A DNA stretch of 64,000 nucleotides, from positions 39,683-103,682 of the forward strand of contig NZ_KE384563.1 of the NCBI RefSeq assembly GCF_000426745.1, written 5' to 3'. Positions 9,707 through 17,358 of this stretch are shown in pieces. The stretch is from Veillonella montpellierensis DSM 17217 (GTDB taxonomy: Bacteria > Bacillota > Negativicutes > Veillonellales > Veillonellaceae). The stretch's first letter is position 1; the number at the start of each line of letters is the position of its first letter. The notes below the pieces were generated by a model. It did not search any database, had not been told where the DNA came from, and saw only the letters and a program-made list of their open reading frames with translations. The translations under genes were made by a program, and so were the position numbers.

Positions 9707-10372
9707 ATGAATAGTATTTTTGATATCATTGGTCCCGTTATGATTGGACCGTCTAGTTCTCATACTGCAGGAGCCTCTCGGTTGGCTAACATGGCACGAT
9801 ATATTTTTCAAGAGCAACCTGCGAGAGTGGATATGACCCTATACGGATCATTTGCTAAAACCTATAAAGGACATGGTACGGATAAAGCGTTATTAGCAGG
9901 CTTGTTAGGACTTTGCGCCGATGATGAACGCATTCGAGAAGCGTACACACTAGCAAGTAAGAGTCATTTGTCATATCGCTTTATTGAATCGCCGATTGAT
10001 GTAGGTCATCCTAATGTAGTGCGATTTGATATGTATAATGCGGATGATTCGCATCATGCTTCTGTGGTAGGCAGATCCTTAGGAGGCGGACGCATTTTAG
10101 TTACTGAAATTGACGGTATGGCAGTGGACATTACAGGTGATGAAGAAACATTAATTATTTTGCATAATGATAAACCGGGTGTTATTTTCGGCGTATCTGG
10201 TGTATTAGGTCAGAAACAAATTAATATTTCCGGCATGCGTGTATTTAGAAAAAATAAACATGAAGAAGCTGTTATGGTGATTACTACAGACTCGCCTGTG
10301 GATAAAGCGTCATTAGGAGAAATTCGTAATCTGCCAAATGTGACCGATGTATTAATGTTTGCTAAACTTTAG
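9707..10372 (+). CDS. sdaAB: L-serine dehydratase, iron-sulfur-dependent, beta subunit
   Basis: One of two chains of the Fe-S L-serine deaminase, which converts serine to pyruvate and ammonia. The 221-residue product begins MNSIFDIIGPVMIGPSSSHT, the standard N-terminal signature, and ends with an ACT domain (about 148-221; ILHNDKPGVIFGVSGVLG). I place the start at 9707 because AGGAGG lies 6 bases upstream and it matches the family. The frame is open further upstream without support. The alpha subunit follows after a gap of about 300 bases that shows no gene. Pyruvate from serine fits the amino-acid and organic-acid metabolism of the window. Confidence 0.94.
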   Translation: MNSIFDIIGPVMIGPSSSHTAGASRLANMARYIFQEQPARVDMTLYGSFAKTYKGHGTDKALLAGLLGLCADDERIREAYTLASKSHLSYRFIESPIDVGHPNVVRFDMYNADDSHHASVVGRSLGGGRILVTEIDGMAVDITGDEETLIILHNDKPGVIFGVSGVLGQKQINISGMRVFRKNKHEEAVMVITTDSPVDKASLGEIRNLPNVTDVLMFAKL

Positions 10373-10688
10373 TGATGAGTAGATGGTTATCTAGCGCGAG
10401 CTATCTGGTTCTACATTGCGGTGATACGAGGTATCGATTGCATAGAATATGTAGTTCATATGATATAGGGCTTACTAGATAGGTAAACGCTTGATGCATT
10501 TACTTTTAGTTGTTAGTCATTGTATAGATGTACATGATAATAGAACGTGTGTTGTTAGGCATAGTGAAAGATAGATGGGCACTCATTGCGCCCATAGTAT
10601 AGTTGGCGAGGAATAGGCCAGCATACGAGAAAAGTAGTTATTAGAGAGATAGGGGTTGTACTAATTAGATATGACGATGGGTGATACT

Positions 10689-11561
10689 ATGAGATATCAG
10701 TATGAAACAATAGCAGATATTATTGAATTAGCACAAACGGAATCCATTTCTTTTAGTGAAGTCGTTTTACGGCAAGAAATGGCACAATATGAGAAATCTC
10801 GTGAAGATGTTATCAGAGAAATTCAACGACGGTTACAGATTTTTGAAGAGTCCGTTCAATCGGGGTTAGATAATATTGATCGTACGCAAAGTGGCATGTC
10901 GGGTGGTCAAGCGGCTAGGTTATTAGGCAATACGCCACGGTTTATGAGTGAACTCGCCTATCGTGCGATGACTTACGCCATTGCGGTCAATGAGGCGAAT
11001 GCAAAAATGTATCGTATTGTAGCATGCCCGACGGCCGGATCATGTGGTGTGTTACCAGCCTGTTTAAAAGCAGTGGGAGAAGCCTATACATTGCCAGAAT
11101 CTGCCTATATAGATGGTTTTTTAGCGGCTGCTGGCATTGGCAATGTGATTACGGAACGAGCTTGTGTGGCAGGTGCGGTTGGTGGTTGTCAAGCTGAAGT
11201 GGGCTCAGCAGCGGCTATGGCGGCAGGAGCAGTAGTAGCTATGATGGGGGGGAAACCTTCGACCGTAGGCCATGCAGTGGCATTATGCTTGAAAAATATA
11301 TTAGGCTTGGTGTGCGACCCCGTAGCAGGACTAGTGGAAGTACCTTGTGTTAAACGAAACGGTGTGTATGCCGTGCATGCATTGACGGCGGCAGAATTAT
11401 CCATGATGGGGATTGCCTCTCAAATTCCTCCCGATGAAGTGATTGAAGCAATGAATGAGATTGGACGGGCCTTGCCAAGCACGTTGCGAGAAACGAGTGA
11501 AGGCGGTTTGGCGAAAACTATGCATGGCGAATTAATTGCAGAACGAATTAGAAATTTATAA
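10689..11561 (+). CDS. sdaAA: L-serine dehydratase, iron-sulfur-dependent, alpha subunit
   Basis: Catalytic-cluster chain of the two-subunit serine dehydratase. Motifs include VACPTAGSCGVLPACLKAV, TERACVAGAVGGCQAEVGSA and LVCDPVAGLVEVPCVKRN, which supply the Fe-S cysteines. The 290-residue length is normal. An in-frame ATG lies at 10671, but the ATG at 10689 has GGGTGAT just upstream and matches family N-termini better (MRYQYETIADIIELA). Unusually, about 300 bases separate it from sdaAB, whereas the genes are often nearly contiguous. A small hairpin (ATGGGC/GCCCAT near 10573-10593) lies in that gap, without a T-run. Confidence 0.93.
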   Translation: MRYQYETIADIIELAQTESISFSEVVLRQEMAQYEKSREDVIREIQRRLQIFEESVQSGLDNIDRTQSGMSGGQAARLLGNTPRFMSELAYRAMTYAIAVNEANAKMYRIVACPTAGSCGVLPACLKAVGEAYTLPESAYIDGFLAAAGIGNVITERACVAGAVGGCQAEVGSAAAMAAGAVVAMMGGKPSTVGHAVALCLKNILGLVCDPVAGLVEVPCVKRNGVYAVHALTAAELSMMGIASQIPPDEVIEAMNEIGRALPSTLRETSEGGLAKTMHGELIAERIRNL

Positions 11562-11818
11562 GTCCATAGAGTTTATATACTAGTGGCAAGGTGTTTCTTT
11601 TAACACTCGTTTTCGTAAAAAATAATTTTTATGGATACCTATTTTACATGTCCTATGCGTATTGTCTATAATGAATTATGTAATCTTGTTGAAGAAAGAT
11701 ACATAGTATCACGATAGGCATACGCATTTTTAATGCATAAAACATATTCCTGTAGTACAATAAAATAATAGTTACTAGTTGTATCGATGTGAGTCTTATT
11801 CTTGGTAGGAGGTGACGT

Positions 11819-13276
11819 ATGAATATATCAATTATGTGGAAAGGGGCTAATCGTATTTTAGCGGCCCTTACTGCAGCTGGTTATGAAGCATTTATTATTG
11901 GTGGCGCAGTCCGTGATATTGTGATGAAGCGAGAACCGCATGATTTTGATATTGTTACCTCTGCTAGACCAGATACGGTTGTACAGATTATGGAACGCAA
12001 CGGCTACCAAACGACTGGACTCGTAGGAAAATCATTCGGTGTTGTAGTAGTTATCACGCCAGAAGGTCACTATGAAGTGGCTACGTATCGTCGAGAACAA
12101 TATGGAAAAGATAGTCATCGCCCTACTTCTGTGGCATACGCAGATTCCTTGGAAGAAGATGTTAAGCGACGGGACTTTACTGTCAATGGGATGGCCATGA
12201 ATGAAACTGGGCATATTATCGATTTAGTAGGCGGCGTTCATGCGATTTCTCACAAACGGTTGGAAACAATCGGTGATCCTCATAGACGCTTTCAAGAAGA
12301 TGCATTGCGTTTGTTTAGAGCGTGTCGTTTCGTGGCCAAATTAGACTTTTCACCTAGTGAAAGTTTGGTAAATGCTATGCCATCTGCTTTTTCACGCGTA
12401 GAAGGACTTTCATTAGAACGGGTGAAAGCAGAGATAGAGACATTATTGTTGGAACCGTTTGCTGAAAAAGGCTTAGATTTACTAGTGCAATCAAGATTGG
12501 GAAACTGCGCTTGTAAAGTTGTGCGCCATGGACAAATAGAAATGGTCCCTATTTTGCCAGAGCTATATCATTTGGTGAATTTACCGCAAGAAAAACGGTA
12601 TCATGAATTTGATGGATGGCATCACACCTTGGCGGTGGTTCATGCTACACAACCAGATTTAATTTTGCGATGGGCCGCATTATTGCATGATGTGGGTAAA
12701 GGGTTACCAGAGGTGCGAGGCATTCGTAATGGAAAAATTACGGATTGGGGCCATGATGAAGCTGGTGCCGTGTTAGCACAGCAGATACTATTACGGTTTG
12801 GATACGATAAAAAATTCGTCAGTCGAGTTGTATGGTTAGTGCAAAATCATATGCGCTTTCATTATTTTGTCAGTCATCCAGAGGCGAATGCGGAAAAGTG
12901 GATGCGCAAAGAAGCCAATAGTGGATCTTTTCGATATAGCCGCGAATTACAAGAAGCATGCGAGCAACAATCGAAAGTGTGTGTAGCTGATATTATCGGT
13001 ACGGGCAAGTCGGAGCAGATGGTGGATGATACGGTGACATTTGGAAAAAAATTAGCGCGTATCGCAAAGAGTATACCTATTCATACGCGGGATTTACAGT
13101 ATGATAGAGAGCTATTGACAGTGATGGGGGATCGCGTAGGAGAATTATTACCCCATGTATTACATCAAGTGCAGTCTAAGCAGGTAAAAAACACACCAGA
13201 AGCACTGATGCATGCAGTGAAACGTAAATTGATGAGGGATACGATTAAACAAGAGGAGATAGAAAATGGAGAATAA
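11819..13276 (+). CDS. cca: CCA tRNA nucleotidyltransferase with HD domain
   Basis: Adds or repairs the 3-prime CCA of tRNAs. This is a class II nucleotidyltransferase of the bacterial PcnB/Cca type: FIIGGAVRDIVMKREPHDFDIVTSAR (about 25-50) carries the GG and DxD catalytic motifs, DSLEEDVKRRDFTVNGMAM gives the flexible-loop and RRD region, and an HD phosphohydrolase-like motif occurs in RWAALLHDVGKG (about residue 285). At 485 residues it is somewhat longer than the short Bacillus form because of the HD region. A very strong AGGAGGTGA precedes the ATG. Its 3-prime end overlaps the PBP gene by 11 bases, suggesting translational coupling. A poly(A) polymerase role is possible. Confidence 0.93.
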   Translation: MNISIMWKGANRILAALTAAGYEAFIIGGAVRDIVMKREPHDFDIVTSARPDTVVQIMERNGYQTTGLVGKSFGVVVVITPEGHYEVATYRREQYGKDSHRPTSVAYADSLEEDVKRRDFTVNGMAMNETGHIIDLVGGVHAISHKRLETIGDPHRRFQEDALRLFRACRFVAKLDFSPSESLVNAMPSAFSRVEGLSLERVKAEIETLLLEPFAEKGLDLLVQSRLGNCACKVVRHGQIEMVPILPELYHLVNLPQEKRYHEFDGWHHTLAVVHATQPDLILRWAALLHDVGKGLPEVRGIRNGKITDWGHDEAGAVLAQQILLRFGYDKKFVSRVVWLVQNHMRFHYFVSHPEANAEKWMRKEANSGSFRYSRELQEACEQQSKVCVADIIGTGKSEQMVDDTVTFGKKLARIAKSIPIHTRDLQYDRELLTVMGDRVGELLPHVLHQVQSKQVKNTPEALMHAVKRKLMRDTIKQEEIENGE

Positions 13277-15221
13277 AGACGTTAATCGCATACAAAAACG
13301 GTTACACATTTTATATCTATGCATTCTATGCTTTATTTTCTTATTAGTAGGCCGCTTGTTTCAGTTGCAAATTTTTGATGCCCGTGAATTGATTGGTAAA
13401 AACAATGCACAAGTAGAAGTGGATCGTAAGTTGCAATCGCCTAGAGGGACCATTTATGATCGCAATGGCAATCCATTAGCCATGAGCATGATGACGAAAT
13501 CCCTCTATGCTGATCCGGCGATGATTAAAAAAACACCAGAGGAAATCGCTGAACTGTTAGCACCGTATGTAACGATTCCTAAAGATGAAATCGCAGCTCG
13601 TCTTAGACAGGACACAGCTTTTGTATGGTTAGATCGCATGATGGATCCAGATAAATCAAAAGCGGTACAGGAGATTATGGCACAAGAGGGCTTGGAAGGA
13701 CTTAATTTTGTGGAAGAAAGTCGGCGCTTTTATCCAAATAGTGAATTGGCAGCACAAGTATTAGGATTTGTTGGTACAGATGATAAGGGATTAGATGGCC
13801 TTGAAATGGTGCTAGATGACACGATTAGAGGAACGATTGCAGAGGAATTAATTGCTACTGATGCTAAAGGAAATGCTATATTTGGTTCTGTCATGTCTAA
13901 ATTTTTACCCAATAAAGGGGAAAGTGTGACCTTGACCTTAGATTCTACGGTACAGTTTATAGCGGAACGAGCGTTAGATACTGCTATGGCTACTACAAAA
14001 CCAGCCCATGCGAGTGTTATCATTATGGACCCTAAGACGGGGGAAATTTTGGCCTTAGCTAATCGACCTACCTACGACCCTAATCATTACGAAAAAGGGT
14101 CGAAAGAATCTTTTAAAAATATTGCAGTTACTAACTTGTACGAACCGGGATCTACGTTCAAGCCAATCATTGCATCGGCGGCACTAGCTTCTAATAAGTG
14201 GAGCCTTGACACAGTGTATCACGATGTAGGCTATATTAAGACGAATGACCATGTTATGAAAAACTGGAATGGAGAAGGTTATGGGGATGTGCGATTGTTG
14301 GATATCCTTAAATTTTCTATCAATACAGGGATGGCGAAAATCGGCATTACGACAGGTCCTAAGATTTTAGTGGACTATGTGAAAAAATTCGGGTTCGGAC
14401 AACCTACGGGGATTGAATTGCCTGGCGAAGGGGAAGGTATTTTATTTGAAGCGGATCAGATGGCAGATGTCGATACGGCCTCTATGTCAATCGGTCAAAG
14501 TATTGCAGTTACGCCACTTCAAATGGTGCGTGCTTTTGGGGCGATTGCTAATGGTGGTAAAATGATGAAACCACATATTATCAAGTCCTATAATAATTCA
14601 GATGGTTCTGTTGTGAGTACTACAGAACCAGAAGAAGTAGGACAACCAATTCCGTCATCAGTAGCTCAGACAATCGTAGATATTCTAGAAAAAGAAGTAT
14701 CCGAAGGGGGCGGTCACAATGCCATGGTAGAAGGATATCATTTTGCTGGCAAAACGGGGACTGCTCAAAAATTAAATACTGAGTATGGCGGATATTTAGA
14801 TGGTCGCTATATAGCATCATTCATAGGGTTTGGTCCCGTAGAAGACCCTCGGTTTGTGGCGTTAGTGGTAATTGATGATCCTAGTCAAGGCTCTATTTAT
14901 GGCGGACAAATTGCAGCACCAGTATTTAAGGATATTATGTCCCAATTAGTACGATACTATCAAATATCTCCATCTGTGCGCGAACAAGAAAAGACGACAA
15001 AAGTAGAAAAACGGTCATTGCCAACTGTCACTAAACAAGGGAATGAACGCATCGTGATTCCTGATTTTACGGGCTATTCTTTCGGTGAAGTTAGACAGTG
15101 GTTACATGAGGCGGGTCTTGCCTTTATACCTGATGGTACGGGATATGCCGTATCACAAGATATACCGGCTGGCACAGAAGTAACCGACGATGAAACAGTT
15201 CGAGTTGTCTTTTCCCATTAA
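13266..15221 (+). CDS. Class B penicillin-binding protein (FtsI/SpoVD type) with PASTA domain
   Basis: Peptidoglycan DD-transpeptidase acting in the periplasm or at the septum. The product of 651 residues has a short cytoplasmic tail, one membrane helix (about 14-36), a dimerisation domain starting RGTIYDRNGNPLA, and the transpeptidase domain with EPGSTFKP (SxxK), FSINTG (SxN) and AGKTGTAQ (KTG). A PASTA domain occupies roughly the last 65 residues (IPDFTGYSFGEVRQWLHEAG). It starts inside the end of cca with GAGGAG upstream. It is a division-type PBP by length and motifs, but there is no mraY/mur cluster here, so it may be a second paralogue (SpoVD-like) rather than the main FtsI. I therefore leave the symbol open. 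Confidence 0.92.
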   Translation: MENKDVNRIQKRLHILYLCILCFIFLLVGRLFQLQIFDARELIGKNNAQVEVDRKLQSPRGTIYDRNGNPLAMSMMTKSLYADPAMIKKTPEEIAELLAPYVTIPKDEIAARLRQDTAFVWLDRMMDPDKSKAVQEIMAQEGLEGLNFVEESRRFYPNSELAAQVLGFVGTDDKGLDGLEMVLDDTIRGTIAEELIATDAKGNAIFGSVMSKFLPNKGESVTLTLDSTVQFIAERALDTAMATTKPAHASVIIMDPKTGEILALANRPTYDPNHYEKGSKESFKNIAVTNLYEPGSTFKPIIASAALASNKWSLDTVYHDVGYIKTNDHVMKNWNGEGYGDVRLLDILKFSINTGMAKIGITTGPKILVDYVKKFGFGQPTGIELPGEGEGILFEADQMADVDTASMSIGQSIAVTPLQMVRAFGAIANGGKMMKPHIIKSYNNSDGSVVSTTEPEEVGQPIPSSVAQTIVDILEKEVSEGGGHNAMVEGYHFAGKTGTAQKLNTEYGGYLDGRYIASFIGFGPVEDPRFVALVVIDDPSQGSIYGGQIAAPVFKDIMSQLVRYYQISPSVREQEKTTKVEKRSLPTVTKQGNERIVIPDFTGYSFGEVRQWLHEAGLAFIPDGTGYAVSQDIPAGTEVTDDETVRVVFSH

Positions 15222-15291
15222 CATATATGTTTAGCTAGATTTCATCAAGAAATCATTCGTAGTTGGGTATAATGAAATCATGTTTTTTAGC

Positions 15292-15314
15292 GTGTATTGC
15301 TTTGGTCAATACAC
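15292..15314 (+). promoter_or_regulatory. Short hairpin in the folD leader
   Basis: GTGTATTG and CAATACAC form an 8-bp stem with a 7-base loop about 43 bases upstream of the folD start. No T-run follows, so it is not a normal terminator. A TATAAT-like box lies about 20 bases before it. Confidence 0.35.
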
Positions 15315-15356
15315 ATATAGTAAATGGTTAGTTAGTTGAGAGATGGAGAGATAGTT

Positions 15357-16214
15357 ATGTTGGAATTAAGAGGTAAAGCTGTTGCAGAGGCACATAAGAA
15401 AATATTATTAGAAAAGTTAGGGGCATTGAAAGAAAATAATACGATTCTTTCTATGGCGATTATATTGGTAGGCGATGATAAAGCGGCTGCTATGTATGCT
15501 AAATTTATGGAAAAAACTGCGTTACAAATAGGATTCAGTTGTCGACGTATTACATTGCCTACAACAGCTACACAAGAAGAGGTAATTGGCGTCGTGCAAT
15601 CATTGAATGAGGATCCTAGTATTCATGGCATTTTACCATTAATGCCTATGCCAAGTCATATTCATACAGATGCTATTATCGATACATTGGCACCCAAAAA
15701 AGATATTGATGGACTCACCACTTACAATATAGGGCGCATGACTTGTGGCAAACCAAGTTTAGTACCATGTACAGCTAAGGCGTGTATGGCGATATTAGCA
15801 CACTATAACATCTCTGTGGCAGGTAAAAAAGTTGTTGTTGTAGGTCGCAGTCAAGTGATTGGAAAACCGGTGGCATTAATGGTATTGGCACAACATGGGA
15901 CAGTGACTATTTGTCACTCCCGTACGGCTGATTTGCCTGGCACCGTGAAAGATGCAGATATTGTGATTGCTGCGGCTGGCAAGGCGCATATGATTACTGC
16001 GGATATGGTAAAAACAGGCGCTGTTATTATTGATGTGGGCATTAATGATTTAGATGGCACCACTATAGGCGATGTAGATTATACAAATGTAAGCAAAGTA
16101 GCTAGTGCGATTACGCCTGTACCAGGTGGAGTAGGATCAGTGACTACGACTATGATGCTAGAGTCTGTATATGAAGCGTACCAACTACAAAAGGCAGGGG
16201 ATATACATGCATGA
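15357..16214 (+). CDS. folD: FolD-like methylene-THF dehydrogenase/cyclohydrolase with altered active site
   Basis: FolD normally oxidises 5,10-methylene-THF and hydrolyses methenyl-THF to 10-formyl-THF. The whole fold is present in 285 residues: VVVVGRSQVIGKPVALMV (dinucleotide-binding region, about 160-178), KDIDGLTTYNIGRM, and ITPVPGGVGSVTTTMML near the end. Two catalytic positions differ. The motif YxxxKxK reads YAKFMEK (Y47, then Met51 where the essential Lys is expected), and the GILVQLPLP motif reads GILPLMPMP (Leu95 in place of the Gln). The Asp of DIDG is kept. Start at 15357 follows GGAGAG; a TTG at 15336 is less likely. The gene overlaps hypA by 8 bases. It is probably dehydrogenase-only or has a changed role. 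Confidence 0.88.
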   Translation: MLELRGKAVAEAHKKILLEKLGALKENNTILSMAIILVGDDKAAAMYAKFMEKTALQIGFSCRRITLPTTATQEEVIGVVQSLNEDPSIHGILPLMPMPSHIHTDAIIDTLAPKKDIDGLTTYNIGRMTCGKPSLVPCTAKACMAILAHYNISVAGKKVVVVGRSQVIGKPVALMVLAQHGTVTICHSRTADLPGTVKDADIVIAAAGKAHMITADMVKTGAVIIDVGINDLDGTTIGDVDYTNVSKVASAITPVPGGVGSVTTTMMLESVYEAYQLQKAGDIHA

Positions 16215-16548
16215 AATGTCGATAGCAGAGGGAATTGTTGATATTGCACTCGACACATTACAGAAAAATAATGGGACGGTGGTTCATAGTATTCAATTGA
16301 ATTTAGGTCGTATGAGTGGTGTTGAAAAAGAGGCACTCTTGTTTTGCTTTGATGCCGTTACTAAGGGAACACCTGCGGAAGGGGCAACACTTGCCATCAC
16401 AACCTTGCCAATCGTGGGTCATTGTGTGGATTGCGATAAGGAATTTCCCGTTGAAAACTATCGGTTTGTATGTCCCTATTGTAAAAGTCATATGATTGCT
16501 ACCGTAAGTGGCCGTGAATTACAAGTGACATCCATTGATATGGATTAA
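16207..16548 (+). CDS. hypA: Hydrogenase nickel incorporation protein HypA
   Basis: Small nickel and zinc metallochaperone that works with HypB to load nickel into NiFe hydrogenase (or urease in some bacteria). The 113-residue protein begins MHEMSIAEGIVDIA, placing the Ni-binding His at position 2, and carries a zinc site of two CxxC pairs (CVDCDKEF and CPYCKS). The true ATG at 16207 follows AGGCAGGGG inside the folD 3-prime end; the frame is open upstream but MHE is diagnostic. No hydrogenase structural gene is in the window. HypB follows after 150 bases with a hairpin in between. Confidence 0.95.
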   Translation: MHEMSIAEGIVDIALDTLQKNNGTVVHSIQLNLGRMSGVEKEALLFCFDAVTKGTPAEGATLAITTLPIVGHCVDCDKEFPVENYRFVCPYCKSHMIATVSGRELQVTSIDMD

Positions 16549-16607
16549 TATTTTATTAGATTTGTCATGCAAAAAAAGATAAAATAATATATGATATAGA
16601 TAAGGTA

Positions 16608-16648
16608 AAAGTTACTAGTCCATGACCTCGGGTCTAACTAGTAACTTT
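16608..16648 (+). promoter_or_regulatory. Strong hairpin between hypA and hypB
   Basis: AAAGTTACTAGT (16608-16619) pairs perfectly with ACTAGTAACTTT (16637-16648); the loop contains a second mini-stem GACC/GGTC. Only a short T stretch follows, so it could be a weak terminator or attenuator that sets the hypA:hypB ratio, or an mRNA-stability element. Confidence 0.5.
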
Positions 16649-16698
16649 GTTAGTATAGTAATTTAATAGATACATAGAATACTAAGAGGCAAATACGT

Positions 16699-17349
16699 AT
16701 GGAAGTACCAGTAATGACAAATGTGCTAGCTAAGAATGATGCCATAGCACATAGTTTAAAAGAAGTATTTAAGGATAAACATATTTTTGTATTTAATTTA
16801 TTAGGTTCTCCAGGGGCGGGGAAAACGTCTTTACTAGAGGCTACATTAAAAGATTTAGTGAAAGACTATCGATTGGCTGTCATTGAAGGTGATTTATTTA
16901 CATCAAAAGATGCAGAACGAATTCATGCATTGGGTATACCTGTATTGCAAATCAATACAGTAGGAGGGTGTCACTTAGATGCACAGATGATAGAAAATGC
17001 ATTGCAAGAATTAGATTTAGATGCATTAGATATGATTATTATTGAAAATGTAGGTAATTTAGTATGCCCTGCAGAATTTGATATTGGGGAACATATGAAA
17101 GTGACTGTATTATCCGTTACAGAAGGGGAAGATAAACCGCTAAAATATCCTCTTATTTTCAAAGAGGCTGCTGCGGTTTTAGTCAATAAAATTGATTTAC
17201 TTCCGTATATTCCCTTTAATAAAGAAGTGGCGTTACGAGATATTCATAATTTAAATCCCCATGCAAAGATTTTCGAGATTAGTTGTACAACAAAGACTGG
17301 TCTCGATGCGTGGACATCATGGTTGCGGCAGCAGTTAGATAAACGGTAG
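16699..17349 (+). CDS. hypB: Hydrogenase nickel incorporation GTPase HypB
   Basis: SIMIBI-class GTPase that drives nickel delivery from HypA. The P-loop is GSPGAGKTSLLEA (about residues 35-47). It is followed by VIEGDLFTSKDAERI, then ENVGNLVCPAEFDIGE and the base-recognition motif NKIDLLPY. At 216 residues it is the short form: it lacks the N-terminal CxxCGC nickel site and the His-rich stretch found in some species, so it probably depends more on HypA. The start at 16699 has an AGAGGC site; the ATG at 16714 is an alternative. The downstream lipoprotein gene begins 9 bases after the stop, so they are probably co-transcribed. Confidence 0.95.
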   Translation: MEVPVMTNVLAKNDAIAHSLKEVFKDKHIFVFNLLGSPGAGKTSLLEATLKDLVKDYRLAVIEGDLFTSKDAERIHALGIPVLQINTVGGCHLDAQMIENALQELDLDALDMIIIENVGNLVCPAEFDIGEHMKVTVLSVTEGEDKPLKYPLIFKEAAAVLVNKIDLLPYIPFNKEVALRDIHNLNPHAKIFEISCTTKTGLDAWTSWLRQQLDKR

Positions 17350-17358
17350 AGGTATAAT

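Noticed and set aside
10573-10593. Hairpin ATGGGC/GCCCAT between the serine dehydratase genes
   Set aside because: Only 6 bp and no T-run, so not called as a terminator or riboswitch.
11588-11612. Weak hairpin GTGTT/AACAC after sdaAA
   Set aside because: Five base pairs with an interrupted T-tract; too weak to call a terminator.
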